Assembly: GCA_947453725.1 (NCBI GenBank)
Contig: CANGHH010000018.1
Coordinates: forward strand, 25,797 to 89,796
DNA from: Betaproteobacteria bacterium
GTDB taxonomy: Bacteria; Pseudomonadota; Gammaproteobacteria; Burkholderiales; Burkholderiaceae_C
Length of the DNA: 64,000 nucleotides
Direction of reading: 5' to 3'
In this document: piece after piece, positions 45,812 through 57,654 of the stretch
How the letters are laid out: each line of letters starts with the position of its first letter
Numbering within the stretch: the stretch's first letter is position 1
Position numbers and translations under genes: made by a program
The notes under the pieces: generated by a model
Seen by the model: only the letters and a program-made list of their open reading frames with translations
Told to the model about the DNA's origin: nothing
Databases searched by the model: none

Positions 45812-46666
45812 TCAGGGCTGCGGTCGCTCCGGCCAGGTCGCCAGCAGCAGGCCCAGCAAGGCCAGCGCGAAGGCCGCCGCGTGCGCCGGACCGAAAGCCT
45901 CGCCCAGCGCCAGGACACCGGCCAGCCCGGCGCTGACCGGCAGCAGCACGGTGAAGACGCCGGCGCGCGACGAGGGCACATGGCGCAGGCCCTGCATCCA
46001 CAGCCAGACCGTGACCATGCTGGCGGCCACGGCGTAGCCCACCAGCAGCGCCCAGCTGGCCAGCGGCACGGCGGCGAAGTCGAAGGTCCAGGCCTGCCAG
46101 ATGCCCAAAGGCGTGGCCAGCGCCAGGCCCCACAGGTTGATCAGCGCGCTGATGCGGCGCGGCGCCAGGTGGGCGGTCAGGCGCTTGCCGATGACCACGT
46201 AGCTGGCCTCGCAGAAGACCGCGCCCAGCAGCAGGGCGTAGCCCAGCGGCGAGCCGGCGGCCACCGAGGACGGTCCGCTGTGGCGGGCCAGCGCCAGCAG
46301 CGCGATGCCCAACGCCGCGCAGGCGATGGCCAGCGCGACGCGCGGGCGGATCTGCTCGCCCAGGCCGACGCGCGACAGCAGCGCCACCGCCGCCGGGATC
46401 GCCGCCATGACCACGCCGGCGGCCAGCGCCGAGCTCAGCGCCACGCCGTAGAGCATGCAGAGGCTGAACAGGAAGTTGCCGAGGCAGCTTTCCCAGAACA
46501 GCAGGATGCGGTCGTGGCGCGACAGCGGCGCTTCACCGGGCTGGCGCCGCACCCAGTGCGCCATCGCCACCGCCGCGATGCCGAAGCGCAGCCAAGCCAG
46601 CAGCAGCACCGGAAAGACCGCCACCAGCAGCTTGGACAAGCCGACGTAACAGCCGACCAGCGCCAT
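45812..46666 (-). CDS. EamA/DMT family permease
   Basis: At least 284 residues with about ten hydrophobic helices and the two EamA repeats of the drug/metabolite transporter superfamily. GYALLLGAVFCEASYVVIGK marks the start of the second repeat, and PVSAGLAGVLALGEAFG its end. The ATG at 46666 cuts into the first helix (MALVGCYVGLSKLLVAVFPV); the frame is open upstream with PPAWAYLSLGAS, so a CTG start near 46720, overlapping potI, is likely. The substrate is unknown. The gene converges on the aldolase operon. Confidence 0.82.
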   Translation of the reverse strand: MALVGCYVGLSKLLVAVFPVLLLAWLRFGIAAVAMAHWVRRQPGEAPLSRHDRILLFWESCLGNFLFSLCMLYGVALSSALAAGVVMAAIPAAVALLSRVGLGEQIRPRVALAIACAALGIALLALARHSGPSSVAAGSPLGYALLLGAVFCEASYVVIGKRLTAHLAPRRISALINLWGLALATPLGIWQAWTFDFAAVPLASWALLVGYAVAASMVTVWLWMQGLRHVPSSRAGVFTVLLPVSAGLAGVLALGEAFGPAHAAAFALALLGLLLATWPERPQP

Positions 46667-46724
46667 GCTGGCGCCCAGGCTGAGGTAGGCCCAGGCGGGC
46701 GGGCGGACGGCGCTCAGGACAGGC

Positions 46725-47564
46725 TCAAGCGCGGTCGGCCGCGGCCTGTTCGCGCGTGCGCTGGCGTTCGGCCCGCGCGATGGCGTAGCTGGCCGCCAGC
46801 ACGCCCAACGCCACGACGACGATCATCAGCGTGGCCACGGCGTTGACGCCGGGGTTCAGCCCCAGCCGCGCCCGCGAGAAGATGACCAGCGGCATGGTCG
46901 TCGCGCCCGGGCCGGACAGGAAGGCCGACAGCACCACGTCGTCCAGCGACAAGGTGAAGGTCAGCAGCCAGGCCGAAACGAGGCTCTGCGCGATCATCGG
47001 CAGGGTGATCAGCCAGAACACCTGGTGCGGGCGCGCACCGAGGTCCATCGCGGCTTCTTCCAGCTGCGGGTTCAGCGCCTTCAGCCGGGCCTGCACCACC
47101 ACCGCGGCGTAGGCCACGCCCAGCAGCAGGTGGCCCAGCCAGATCGTCAGCAGGCCGCGCTCGGGCAGGCCGATGGCGCGCTGCACGCTGACCAGCATCA
47201 GCAGCAGCGACAGGCCCACCACCACCTCGGGCATCACCAGCGGTGCGTTGGCCATGCCGATGAACAGCGTGCGGCCGCTGAAGCGCCGGTACTTGACCAG
47301 CGCGTAGGCCACGAAGCTGCCCAGCACCACTGAACCGCAAGCCGTCAGGAAGGCGATCTTCAGGCTCAGCACCAGCCCGCCGATCAGTTCCTCGTCGCCC
47401 TTCAGCGCGGCGTACCACTTCAGCGAGAAGCCGCGCCAGAGGTTCGGAATCGGCGAGTCGTTGAAGGAGTACACGACCAGCGCCACGATCGGCAGGTAGA
47501 GGAAGAGGTAGCCCAGCGACAGCCAGCCGCGCGCGAACCAGCGGTTGAAGTCGGCGGCTCTCAT
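46725..47564 (-). CDS. potI: Polyamine-type ABC transporter permease (PotI/PotC-like)
   Basis: A 279-residue permease with about six helices. LPIVALVVYSFNDSPIPNLW and the EAA loop EEAAMDLGARPHQVFWLITL are characteristic of the PotC/PotI group; SLDDVVLSAFLSGPGATTMP is also typical. Start ATG 47564 overlaps the stop of potH (ATGA). Third gene of an ATPase-permease-permease operon. Confidence 0.9.
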   Translation of the reverse strand: MRAADFNRWFARGWLSLGYLFLYLPIVALVVYSFNDSPIPNLWRGFSLKWYAALKGDEELIGGLVLSLKIAFLTACGSVVLGSFVAYALVKYRRFSGRTLFIGMANAPLVMPEVVVGLSLLLMLVSVQRAIGLPERGLLTIWLGHLLLGVAYAAVVVQARLKALNPQLEEAAMDLGARPHQVFWLITLPMIAQSLVSAWLLTFTLSLDDVVLSAFLSGPGATTMPLVIFSRARLGLNPGVNAVATLMIVVVALGVLAASYAIARAERQRTREQAAADRA

Positions 47565-48505
47565 CGACGCCCCTGCTCGGCTGCGGACTGGGCCCGGCTG
47601 AACAGCGCCAGCGGCACGACGACGAGCAGGATCATCACCACGGCCACGGTGGACGCCATCGGCCAGTCGTTGTTGCTGAAGAATTCGTCCCACAGCACGC
47701 GGCCGATCATCAGCGTCTCGGGGCCGCCGAGCAGTTCAGGGATCACGTATTCGCCGACGCAGGGGATGAAGACCAGCATCGCGCCGGCCGTGATGCCGGC
47801 CTTGCTGAGCGGCACGGTCACGCGCCAGAAGGCCTGCCAGGGCGTGGCGCCCAGGTCGGACGCGGCCTCGAGCAGACGCAGATCCATCTTCGACAGGTTG
47901 CCGTAGAGCGGCAGCACCATGAAGGGCAGGTAGGTGTAGCTCATGCCCAGCACCAGCGAGAACGGCGTGTGCATCAACTGGCCGGGCAGGCTGATCAGGC
48001 CCGCCGCCAGCAGCGCCCGGTCCAGCCCCAGGCCGACGATCGCATCGGCCACCCAGCCGCCCTCGGTCAGCAGCCCACGCCAGGCGTAGACGCGCAGCAG
48101 GAAAGAGGTCCAGAACGGCAGCATCACGCCCATCAGCAAGACCGGTTGCACCGCGGCGTCGGCGCGGGCCATGAAGTAGGCGAAGGGGTAGCCGATCAGC
48201 AGGCACAGCAGCGTGGTGGCCAGCGCGTAGCGCAGGCTGGCCAGGTAGGTGTCGAGGTAGAGCGCGTCGCGGGCCAGCGTGGCGTAGGTGTCGAGCTGCC
48301 AGGTCAGCTGGATGGCGCCGTCCTTGAAGCCGACCAGGTCCTTGAACGCCATCTCGTCCATCTGCGACAGGCTGATCTTGCCGACGATGGCGAAGGGCGC
48401 CAGGAAGAAGGCCAGCAGGAACAGGAAGGGCAGCGCGATCACCAGCCGGCGGCCGGTGATCCAGGGTCTCGGCTTCGCCGAAGGCAGGGTCGTGATGGGG
48501 TCCAT
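47561..48505 (-). CDS. potH: Polyamine-type ABC transporter permease (PotH/PotB-like)
   Basis: A 314-residue permease with an N-terminal cytoplasmic stretch and about six helices. FLAPFAIVGKISLSQMDEMA and the EAA loop LEAASDLGATPWQAFWRVTV identify the PotB/PotH group, and CVGEYVIPELLGGPETLMIG is strongly conserved in PotH. It starts 16 bp downstream of potG and overlaps potI by four bases. Confidence 0.91.
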   Translation of the reverse strand: MDPITTLPSAKPRPWITGRRLVIALPFLFLLAFFLAPFAIVGKISLSQMDEMAFKDLVGFKDGAIQLTWQLDTYATLARDALYLDTYLASLRYALATTLLCLLIGYPFAYFMARADAAVQPVLLMGVMLPFWTSFLLRVYAWRGLLTEGGWVADAIVGLGLDRALLAAGLISLPGQLMHTPFSLVLGMSYTYLPFMVLPLYGNLSKMDLRLLEAASDLGATPWQAFWRVTVPLSKAGITAGAMLVFIPCVGEYVIPELLGGPETLMIGRVLWDEFFSNNDWPMASTVAVVMILLVVVPLALFSRAQSAAEQGRR

Positions 48506-48521
48506 CGGGCAGCCCTCGGCC

Positions 48522-49628
<1,107 letters not shown>

Positions 49629-49725
49629 CGGTGGAATGCGGTCGCGGGAAGGAAGCCCCGGCAGCGGGGCGGGCGTGACCCGTGATTTTGACAGGCCGCG
49701 CGCCGCGGCTTCGGCGGGTGGTCAT

Positions 49726-49813
49726 GCGGCGCGGCGGATCGCGCCGCTGAAACGTCAGGCGGCGCGGCGTATGGCGCCGCTGAAACGTCAGGCGGCGCGG
49801 CGTATGGCGCCGC
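49726..49813. repeat. 33-bp tandem repeat at the 3' end of the aminotransferase gene
   Basis: Two full 33-bp units (49741-49773 and 49774-49806) are identical, with partial copies on both sides (49726-49740 and 49807-49813). Each unit spans the last codons of the aminotransferase gene (GAIRRAA in minus-strand translation) and its stop, so the gene end GAIRRAA-stop is repeated with a short RFS spacer between copies. It is probably replication slippage after the stop codon and leaves redundant in-frame stops. Confidence 0.85.
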
Positions 49814-51143
49814 GCAGGGTCTCGACCATCTGGTCGATGTGGCTGCGTTCGACGATCAGCGGCGGCGACAGCGCCAGGATGTCGCCGGTGCTGCGCAGCA
49901 TCAGCCCCTGCTGCCAGCAGTCCAGGAAGACGCCGAAGGCGCGCTTCGTCGGCGCGCCCTCGATGGGCGTCAATTCGACACCGGCCACCAGACCGATGTT
50001 GCGGATGTCGATCACGTTGGGCTCGCCCTTCAGGCTGTGCACGCCCTGCGCGAAGTAGTCGGCCATCGCGGCGGCGCGGGTCAGCAGGCCTTCCTCGGCG
50101 TAGGTGTCCAGCGTGGCGATGCCGGCGGCGCAGGCCAGCGGGTGGGCCGAGTAGGTGTAGCCGTGGAAGAACTCGATCAGGCTCTCGCTGCCGGTCATGA
50201 AGGCGTCGTGGATCTTCTGCTGCGCCAGCACCGCGGCCATCGGCACGCAGCCGTTGGTCAGGCCCTTGGCCAGCGTCATCAGGTCGGGCGTGACGCCGAA
50301 GGTCTGCGCGCCGAAAGGCTTGCCGGTGCGGCCGAAACCGGTGATCACCTCGTCGAAGATCAGCAGGATGCCGTGCCGGTCGCAGATCTCGCGCAGGCGC
50401 TGCAGGTAGCCCTGCGGCGGGATCAGCACGCCGGTGCTGCCGGCCACCGGTTCGACGATGACCGCGGCGATGGTGCTGGCGTCGTGCAGCGCGACCAGGC
50501 GCTCCAGGTCGTCGGCCAGGTCGGCGCCCTGCGCCGGCTGGCCCACCGTGTAGGCATTGCGCGCCAGGTCGTGGGTGTGGCGGATGTGGTCGACGCCGCC
50601 CAGCAATGGGCCGAAAGCCTTGCGGTTGGTGACGATGCCGCCGACCGAGATGCCGCCGAAATTGACGCCGTGGTAGCCGCGTTCGCGGCCGATCAGCCGG
50701 GTGCGCGTGCCTTCGCCGCGGGCGCGGTGGTAGGCCAGCGCCATCTTCAGCGCGGTCTCGACGGCTTCGGAGCCCGAGTTGGCGAAGAAGACCTTGTTCA
50801 TGCCGGCCGGCGCCAGCGCGGCCAGCCGTTCGGCCAGTTCGAAGGCCTTGGGGTGACCCATCTGGAAGGGCGGCGCGAAGTCCATTTCGGCGGCCTGGTC
50901 CTGGATCGCCTTGACGATGCGCGGCCGGCCGTGACCGGCGTTGACGCACCACAGGCCGGCGACGCCGTCGAGGATCTGCCGGCCGTCGACGTCCCAGTAA
51001 TGCATGCCTTCGGCGCGGACCAGCAGGCGCGGCGCCCGCTTGAACTGACGGTTGGCGGTGAAGGGCATCCAGTAGGCGTCCATGCCGAGGCTGCCGGTGG
51101 CTTCGGCGGCTTGCAGAAGGGCAGGGGCTATGGCTTTGTTCAC
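49788..51143 (-). CDS. Omega-amino acid:pyruvate aminotransferase (beta-alanine--pyruvate transaminase-like)
   Basis: A 451-residue class III PLP aminotransferase. YWMPFTANRQFKRAPR, GLWCVNAGHGRP, FFANSGSEAVETALKMALAY, IGRERGYHGVNFGGISVGGI, the PLP aspartate in IFDEVITGFGRTG and the lysine in TLAKGLTNG closely follow beta-alanine--pyruvate transaminases. It probably deaminates beta-alanine, putrescine-derived omega-amines or GABA with pyruvate. Start GTG 51143 has GGAG seven bases upstream; the longer upstream frame has no conserved residues. It lies upstream of potG-potH-potI on the same strand (159-bp gap), which suggests joint polyamine use. Its 3' end is tandemly repeated. Confidence 0.88.
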   Translation of the reverse strand: MNKAIAPALLQAAEATGSLGMDAYWMPFTANRQFKRAPRLLVRAEGMHYWDVDGRQILDGVAGLWCVNAGHGRPRIVKAIQDQAAEMDFAPPFQMGHPKAFELAERLAALAPAGMNKVFFANSGSEAVETALKMALAYHRARGEGTRTRLIGRERGYHGVNFGGISVGGIVTNRKAFGPLLGGVDHIRHTHDLARNAYTVGQPAQGADLADDLERLVALHDASTIAAVIVEPVAGSTGVLIPPQGYLQRLREICDRHGILLIFDEVITGFGRTGKPFGAQTFGVTPDLMTLAKGLTNGCVPMAAVLAQQKIHDAFMTGSESLIEFFHGYTYSAHPLACAAGIATLDTYAEEGLLTRAAAMADYFAQGVHSLKGEPNVIDIRNIGLVAGVELTPIEGAPTKRAFGVFLDCWQQGLMLRSTGDILALSPPLIVERSHIDQMVETLRGAIRRAA

Positions 51144-51502
51144 AGCGGGCTCCGGGGTGTTGTTGCAGGCGAAGGCGCCAGGGCTGGGCAAGGGTCCACC
51201 TGCACTTTACGCCGTGGCGGACGCTGACCGCCTGCTGCCGGCCTGGGGCTGGCCTGGGCCGACTTTCACATCGAGTGATTTGAGTTTCGTATCGTGGGAT
51301 TTAGTTCGTTGCAGTGCAGCAAAAGTCCATCATATGGGAGAAATTGGTTTTGCAATGCGAAAAACAATTGCAAGTACATGATTTACATAGAACAAAACAC
51401 ATCTCTTCTATAAGACATAAGTCATGGCGGTCTGACGAAGCGGCGCTAAGCTGGTGCTGTTGACTCTTCGTTTTTTCCTTCGCTCTACCACTGGAGAACT
51501 TC
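51144..51502. other. AT-rich divergent control region between aminotransferase gene and aceA
   Basis: About 359 bp without a gene. Roughly 51300-51425 is clearly AT-richer than its surroundings, as expected for promoters. It holds two TTGCAA copies (listed separately) and a TATAAG at 51410-51415 that could be a -10 element for aceA, without a convincing -35. The aceA Shine-Dalgarno is GGAGA near 51493-51497. Confidence 0.6.
51350..51373. promoter_or_regulatory. Paired TTGCAA sites upstream of aceA (RamB/ScfR-like operator candidate)
   Basis: TTGCAA occurs at 51350-51355 and 51368-51373, 18 bp apart, in the AT-rich region 130-150 bp upstream of isocitrate lyase. Half-sites of this kind are used by RamB-type regulators of acetate and glyoxylate genes; the assignment is by resemblance only. 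Confidence 0.4.
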
Positions 51503-52801
<1,299 letters not shown>

Positions 52802-52838
52802 GTCCGGAACGAAGGGCCACTGGCGTGTGACCCCCTGC

Positions 52839-52865
52839 AAAGCGGCCCCTCGGGGCCGCTTTTTC
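52839..52865 (+). terminator. Rho-independent terminator of aceA
   Basis: The stem AGCGGCCC (52841-52848) / GGGCCGCT (52853-52860) with loop CTCG is followed by TTTT and preceded by AA. It lies 40 bp after the aceA stop and is the clearest terminator in this half of the window. Confidence 0.88.
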
Positions 52866-52886
52866 ATCGACGAACAGACCGCGACT

Positions 52887-53795
52887 TCAACCCGCCGCGC
52901 CGGCCCCGCGCTGGCGCCACTGCACCAGCAGGAAGAAGCAGCCGGCGGCGAAGAGCAGCGCGCCCGGGAACAGCGGCGTCGCCAGGGCTTGCAGCGCGGC
53001 GCCGAAGTCGTGCAGCGCCCAGTTCGGCAGCAGGCGCAAGGCATCGAGACCCTGCGAGGCCTGGCCGATGACGAGACCGCCCTGGTCGCCATTGATCAGC
53101 GAACGGCCGGCGGCCTGGATCAGCTCACCGCTGAGGCGGTTCAGCCCCGGCTGGCCGAAGACCACCTTCAGCAGGTAGCTGCCCAGACCCAGGCCGACGG
53201 TCAGGATGACCCAGCCCCACTTGCGGAACCAGGCCGTCAGCAGCACCACCAGCAGGATCAGCGGGCTCAGCCACAGCAGGGCCAGCGGCAGGCCGGCCAG
53301 CAGTCGCAGCATCAGGCTGAATGAGGCCACGATGATCGTCCCCCAGGGCAGCCCGAACCAGGTCGCTGCGCCGGTCACGCGGCTGACGACGATGAAGGAC
53401 ACCGCATAGCCGCCCAGCAGGCCGATCAGCAGCGCCGCAGCCGGCACCAGCAGCAGGTGCACGATGAGCGGCGCAGCAAAGCTCTCGCTGTGGCTGACCG
53501 GCACCGACAGCCAGAATTCGACGGACCGGTCGGCGTGGTCGCGGCGGGCCAGGTTGGACACGATGACCAGCGAGCTGAAGGTGGCGATCACGAAGATCAG
53601 CGCCATGCTGCCAGCGATGGACCCGGCGGCCAGCAGCGCCGGCAAGGCTGCGCCCGCCGCTTCCATTTCGCCGATCTGGAGCTGGCCGAAGCTCAGCAGC
53701 AGCAGACTCAGGCCCAGCGGGATGCCGGCCATCATCAGCCAGCCGAAGCGGTGTTGCAGCCACTCGCGCTGCATCAGGGGGATCAGTCTTTGCAT
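52887..53795 (-). CDS. ABC-2 type transporter permease
   Basis: A 302-residue membrane protein with about six helices, starting MQRLIPLMQREWLQHRFGWL, a typical ABC-2 permease beginning with a cytoplasmic amphipathic helix. SNLARRDHADRSVEFWLSVP is a conserved cytosolic loop in such permeases. It is encoded 14 bp downstream of an ATP-binding protein and a GntR regulator. The cargo is unknown; GntR(YtrA)-ABC sets of this type often respond to cell-envelope stress or export small peptides. Confidence 0.83.
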   Translation of the reverse strand: MQRLIPLMQREWLQHRFGWLMMAGIPLGLSLLLLSFGQLQIGEMEAAGAALPALLAAGSIAGSMALIFVIATFSSLVIVSNLARRDHADRSVEFWLSVPVSHSESFAAPLIVHLLLVPAAALLIGLLGGYAVSFIVVSRVTGAATWFGLPWGTIIVASFSLMLRLLAGLPLALLWLSPLILLVVLLTAWFRKWGWVILTVGLGLGSYLLKVVFGQPGLNRLSGELIQAAGRSLINGDQGGLVIGQASQGLDALRLLPNWALHDFGAALQALATPLFPGALLFAAGCFFLLVQWRQRGAGAAG

Positions 53796-53809
53796 GGTGC
53801 TTCCTGGAT

Positions 53810-54720
<911 letters not shown>

Positions 54721-54724
<4 letters not shown>

Positions 54725-55074
54725 GCGCGCTCCTCCCAGTTCAGTTGTTCGGGGGCGATGCCCAGCCGGCGCAGCCGCTCGCGCAGCCGCGGCCATTCGT
54801 TTTGCAGGAAGCGCTGGCGCTCGACGGCTTTCAGCCGCTCGCGCGCACCGGCCATCACATACAGGCCCAGGCCTCGCCGGTTTTCCAGCAGGCCCTCGTC
54901 GCCCAGCGCCTGCAAGGCGCGGTTGACGGTCAAGGGGTTGAGCAGGTAGCGCCCGGCCAGCGCGCGCACCGACGGCATGGCCGCGCCCTCGGCCGGTTCG
55001 CCGTCCAGCAGCTGCGCGGCCAGGATGTCCGCGAGCTGCTGGTAGATCGGCTGTCTTTGGTCCCAGGTCTGCAT
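54721..55074 (-). CDS. GntR family regulator, YtrA subfamily
   Basis: A 117-residue repressor: a winged helix-turn-helix (PIYQQLADILAAQLLDGEPA, MPSVRALAGRYLLNPLTVNR, LENRRGLGLYV) plus a short C-terminal dimer helix, as in the YtrA group that controls neighbouring ABC transporters. ATG 55074 is the start (MQTWDQRQPIYQ). It is the first gene of the GntR-ATPase-permease operon, so autoregulation is likely; an inverted repeat lies 16-33 bp upstream of the start. Confidence 0.9.
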
Positions 55075-55089
55075 GTGCCGCCCACCGGT

Positions 55090-55107
55090 GTGTTGCTGAT
55101 GTAGCAC
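55090..55107. promoter_or_regulatory. Inverted repeat upstream of GntR operon (operator candidate)
   Basis: TGT-TGCT-GATGT-AGCA-CA is an inverted repeat (TGCT/AGCA arms, 5-bp centre, outer TGT/CA) 16 bp upstream of the regulator start. It fits a site where the GntR protein could block its own operon. Evidence is position and symmetry only. Confidence 0.45.
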
Positions 55108-55190
55108 ACCATAACAGCGGACCGCGGCACCGGCACCCGGCATGCGACAGGCTGCCGCGCCGCGCGACAGCCTGCAACTGCGCCTGCGCG

Positions 55191-56339
55191 CTACATCGCG
55201 GCGGCCAGCATCGCGCGGTAGTCGTCGCGCGTCGCCAGGCGCGGGTTGGTCTTGTGGCAGTGGTCGACCATCGCGCCGTCGATGACGCGCTCGAACTGGT
55301 CCTCGGTGACGCCCATCGCGCGCAGGCCGCTGGGCAGGCCCAGGCGGGCGTTCATCGCCGTGATGGCGTCGGCGACCTCGTTGCCCCCCTTGTCGCAGCC
55401 GGGCAGGCCCATCGCGTGCGCCAGGCGCTGCAGCCGGTGTTCGGCCTGCATGGTTTCAGCGCTGGCGTTGAAGCGCACGACGGCCGGCAGGAACATCGCG
55501 TTGAGCGTGCCGTGGTGCAGGCGCGGGTTGACGCCACCCAGGCTGTGCGACAGCGAATGCACGCAGCCCAGACCTTTTTGAAACGCCATCGCGCCCTGCA
55601 TGCTGGCGCTCATCATGTTCCAGCGCGCCTCGCGGTCGCTGCCGTCGCGCGTGGCGCGCTCGATGTGCGACCAGCCGCGCTCCAGGCCGTCCAGCGCGAT
55701 GCCGTCGGCCGGCGGGTTCACGGCGTGCGCCATGAAGGTTTCCATGCAGTGGGCGATGGCGTCCATGCCGGTGGCGGCAGTCAGCAGCGGCGGCAGGCCC
55801 AGCGTCAGTTCGGGGTCGAGCAGCGCGGCCTTGGGCATCAGGTGCCAGCTGTGGAAGCCCAGCTTGCGGCCGTCGTCGACGATCAGGATGGCGCCGCGCG
55901 CCACCTCGCTGCCGGTGCCGGCGGTGGTCGGCACGGCGATCAGCGGCGCCACGCGGTCACTGATCTTCGGGCTGCCGCCTTCGATGGTGGCGTAGGTCTT
56001 CAGCGGCCCTTCGTGGGTCGCGGCGATCGCCACGCCCTTGGCCAGGTCGATGCTGGAACCACCGCCGACGGCGACCAGGCCGTCGCAGCCTTCCCGCTGG
56101 TAGACCGCCACCGCAGCGCGCACGGCACCCTCGGTCGGGTTGGACGGCGTGCCGTCGAAGACCGCGTGCGGCGTGTCCTTCAGGGCATCCAGCGCGAGCT
56201 GCAGCACGCCGGCCGCGCGCACGCCGGCGTCGGTGACGACCAGCGGCCGGCGCATGCCTGTGCGCTGGCACTCTTCGGGCAGCAGGCGCACGGCGCCGTG
56301 GTCGAGGTCGATCTGCGTGAGGTAGAGGATGCGGGCCAT
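55191..56339 (-). CDS. Iron-containing alcohol dehydrogenase
   Basis: A 382-residue group III alcohol dehydrogenase. The NAD motif is GGGSSIDLAKG, PTTAGTGSEV is typical, and the metal ligands lie in DAIAHCMETFMAH, LGCVHSLSHSLGGV and RLHHGTLNA. It oxidises an alcohol or hydroxy acid with NAD(P); relatives act on 1,3-propanediol, 4-hydroxybutyrate or long-chain alcohols, so the substrate is open. ATG 56339 gives MARILYLTQIDLDHGAVRLL. Divergent from the thioesterase-GNAT gene (88 bp). Confidence 0.88.
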   Translation of the reverse strand: MARILYLTQIDLDHGAVRLLPEECQRTGMRRPLVVTDAGVRAAGVLQLALDALKDTPHAVFDGTPSNPTEGAVRAAVAVYQREGCDGLVAVGGGSSIDLAKGVAIAATHEGPLKTYATIEGGSPKISDRVAPLIAVPTTAGTGSEVARGAILIVDDGRKLGFHSWHLMPKAALLDPELTLGLPPLLTAATGMDAIAHCMETFMAHAVNPPADGIALDGLERGWSHIERATRDGSDREARWNMMSASMQGAMAFQKGLGCVHSLSHSLGGVNPRLHHGTLNAMFLPAVVRFNASAETMQAEHRLQRLAHAMGLPGCDKGGNEVADAITAMNARLGLPSGLRAMGVTEDQFERVIDGAMVDHCHKTNPRLATRDDYRAMLAAAM

Positions 56340-56427
56340 GGCGGTGTTCGGGCGGCTTGCCGACGCGGTTCGGGGTGGGGCGCAAAGTATGCTCGCGCTG
56401 CCCGATTTGTCACTCCGCACAGCACCC

Positions 56428-57309
56428 ATGTCCAGCACCCGCAGCGCCTTCCGTTTTCTCGACCGCCTGCGCGTGCGCTGGTCCGAGGTCGACCTGCAGC
56501 AGATCGTCTTCAACGGGCACTACCTGATGTATTTCGACACCGCCGTGGCCGGCTACTGGCGGGCGCTGGCCCTGCCGTACCACGAGACGATGGCCGCCCT
56601 GCAGGGCGACCTCTATGTGCGCAAGGCGACGCTGGAATACGAGGCCTCGGCGCGCTACGACGAGCAGCTGGCCGTCGGCATCCGCTGCGCGCGCATCGGC
56701 ACCTCGTCGATGGTCTTCGAAGCCGCGGTCTTCCGCGGCGAGCAGCGCCTGGTCCACGGCGAACTGGTCTACGTCTTCGCCGACCCGGCCACGCAGACCA
56801 GCCGGCCGGTGCCGCCCCTCCTGCGCGACTGGTTGCTGGGCTACGAGGCGGGCGAGGCGGTGGTGACGGTGCAGACCGGCGACTGGGCCACGCTGGGCGC
56901 GGCCTCGCGTGGTTTGCGGCAGGCTGTCTTCGCCGACGAACTGGGCGCGCCGGCGGCGGCGGTCGATGACGCGGCCGATGCGCAGGCCGTGCACGCGGTG
57001 GCTTTCAACCGCGCGGGTCTGCCGCTGGCTACCGGGCGGCTGCTGGCGACTGCCGAAGGCAAGGGGCCTGTCGACCAGATCGGCCGGATCGGCCGCATGG
57101 CCACGGAGCCGGCGATGCGCGGGGCGGGCTTCGGCCAGGCGCTGCTGGCGGCCTTGGCCGCCGCCAGCCGGGCGCGCGGCGATCACGCGCTGGTCTTGAA
57201 CGCCGCGCCTGGCGCGGTGCCCTTCTACGCCCGCGCAGGCTTCGCGCCGACTGGCGCCGTGCACCACGAAGCCGGCGTGGCGCACATCGAGATGCGCCGC
57301 CTGCCGTGA
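56428..57309 (+). CDS. YbgC/FadM-like thioesterase fused to a GNAT acetyltransferase
   Basis: A 293-residue two-domain protein. Residues ~1-135 are a 4-hydroxybenzoyl-CoA-type hotdog thioesterase: RVRWSEVDLQQIVFNGHYLM with the catalytic Asp, and ALPYHETMA. Residues ~150-293 are a GNAT fold with the acetyl-CoA loop RMATEPAMRGAGFGQALLAA and LNAAPGAVPFYARAGFAPTG. The first part should hydrolyse acyl-CoA and the second should transfer an acyl group; both use CoA thioesters, so the fusion may couple them. No frameshift separates them. The physiological substrate is unknown. Confidence 0.85.
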   Translation: MSSTRSAFRFLDRLRVRWSEVDLQQIVFNGHYLMYFDTAVAGYWRALALPYHETMAALQGDLYVRKATLEYEASARYDEQLAVGIRCARIGTSSMVFEAAVFRGEQRLVHGELVYVFADPATQTSRPVPPLLRDWLLGYEAGEAVVTVQTGDWATLGAASRGLRQAVFADELGAPAAAVDDAADAQAVHAVAFNRAGLPLATGRLLATAEGKGPVDQIGRIGRMATEPAMRGAGFGQALLAALAAASRARGDHALVLNAAPGAVPFYARAGFAPTGAVHHEAGVAHIEMRRLP

Positions 57310-57334
57310 TCGCCGTGACGGGCTGGCCGGCAGC

Positions 57335-57637
57335 TCAGCCGGCCAGCCGCTCGAAGGCTTCGACGTGCCGCGGGCCGGCGCACCAGGCCTGCAGATGGCG
57401 CGCCGCGGCGGCTTCGATGGCGGCCTGCAAGGCCGGCCCGACACCCGACGGGTCGGCGCTGGCGTAGGTTTCCATCAGCGTGGCGACTTCACCGCCGGTG
57501 TCGCTGCGGCGGTAGACGCGGGCCTGCATGGCCGGGTGCGCCTGCAGCAATTCGGCCTGCATCGCGGTGGTGGCAGCGGCAGCGCCATCGGCGCGCGTGG
57601 CGTCCAGCTTCCAGTAGACGAAGAGTTCGCGTGCCAT
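57335..57637 (-). CDS. DUF4936 family protein
   Basis: A 100-residue soluble protein starting MARELFVYWKLDATRADGA, with AMQAELLQAHPAMQARVYRR and LMETYAS; these match the small DUF4936 family of betaproteobacteria. A C-terminal CAGPRHVEAF block is typical. The fold looks like a dimeric alpha/beta barrel of the antibiotic-biosynthesis-monooxygenase type; function unknown. It lies 17 bp downstream of ygfZ, a common arrangement in this order, so co-transcription is likely. Confidence 0.8.
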   Translation of the reverse strand: MARELFVYWKLDATRADGAAAATTAMQAELLQAHPAMQARVYRRSDTGGEVATLMETYASADPSGVGPALQAAIEAAAARHLQAWCAGPRHVEAFERLAG

Positions 57638-57654
57638 GTCGGCTCCAGCGGGCT

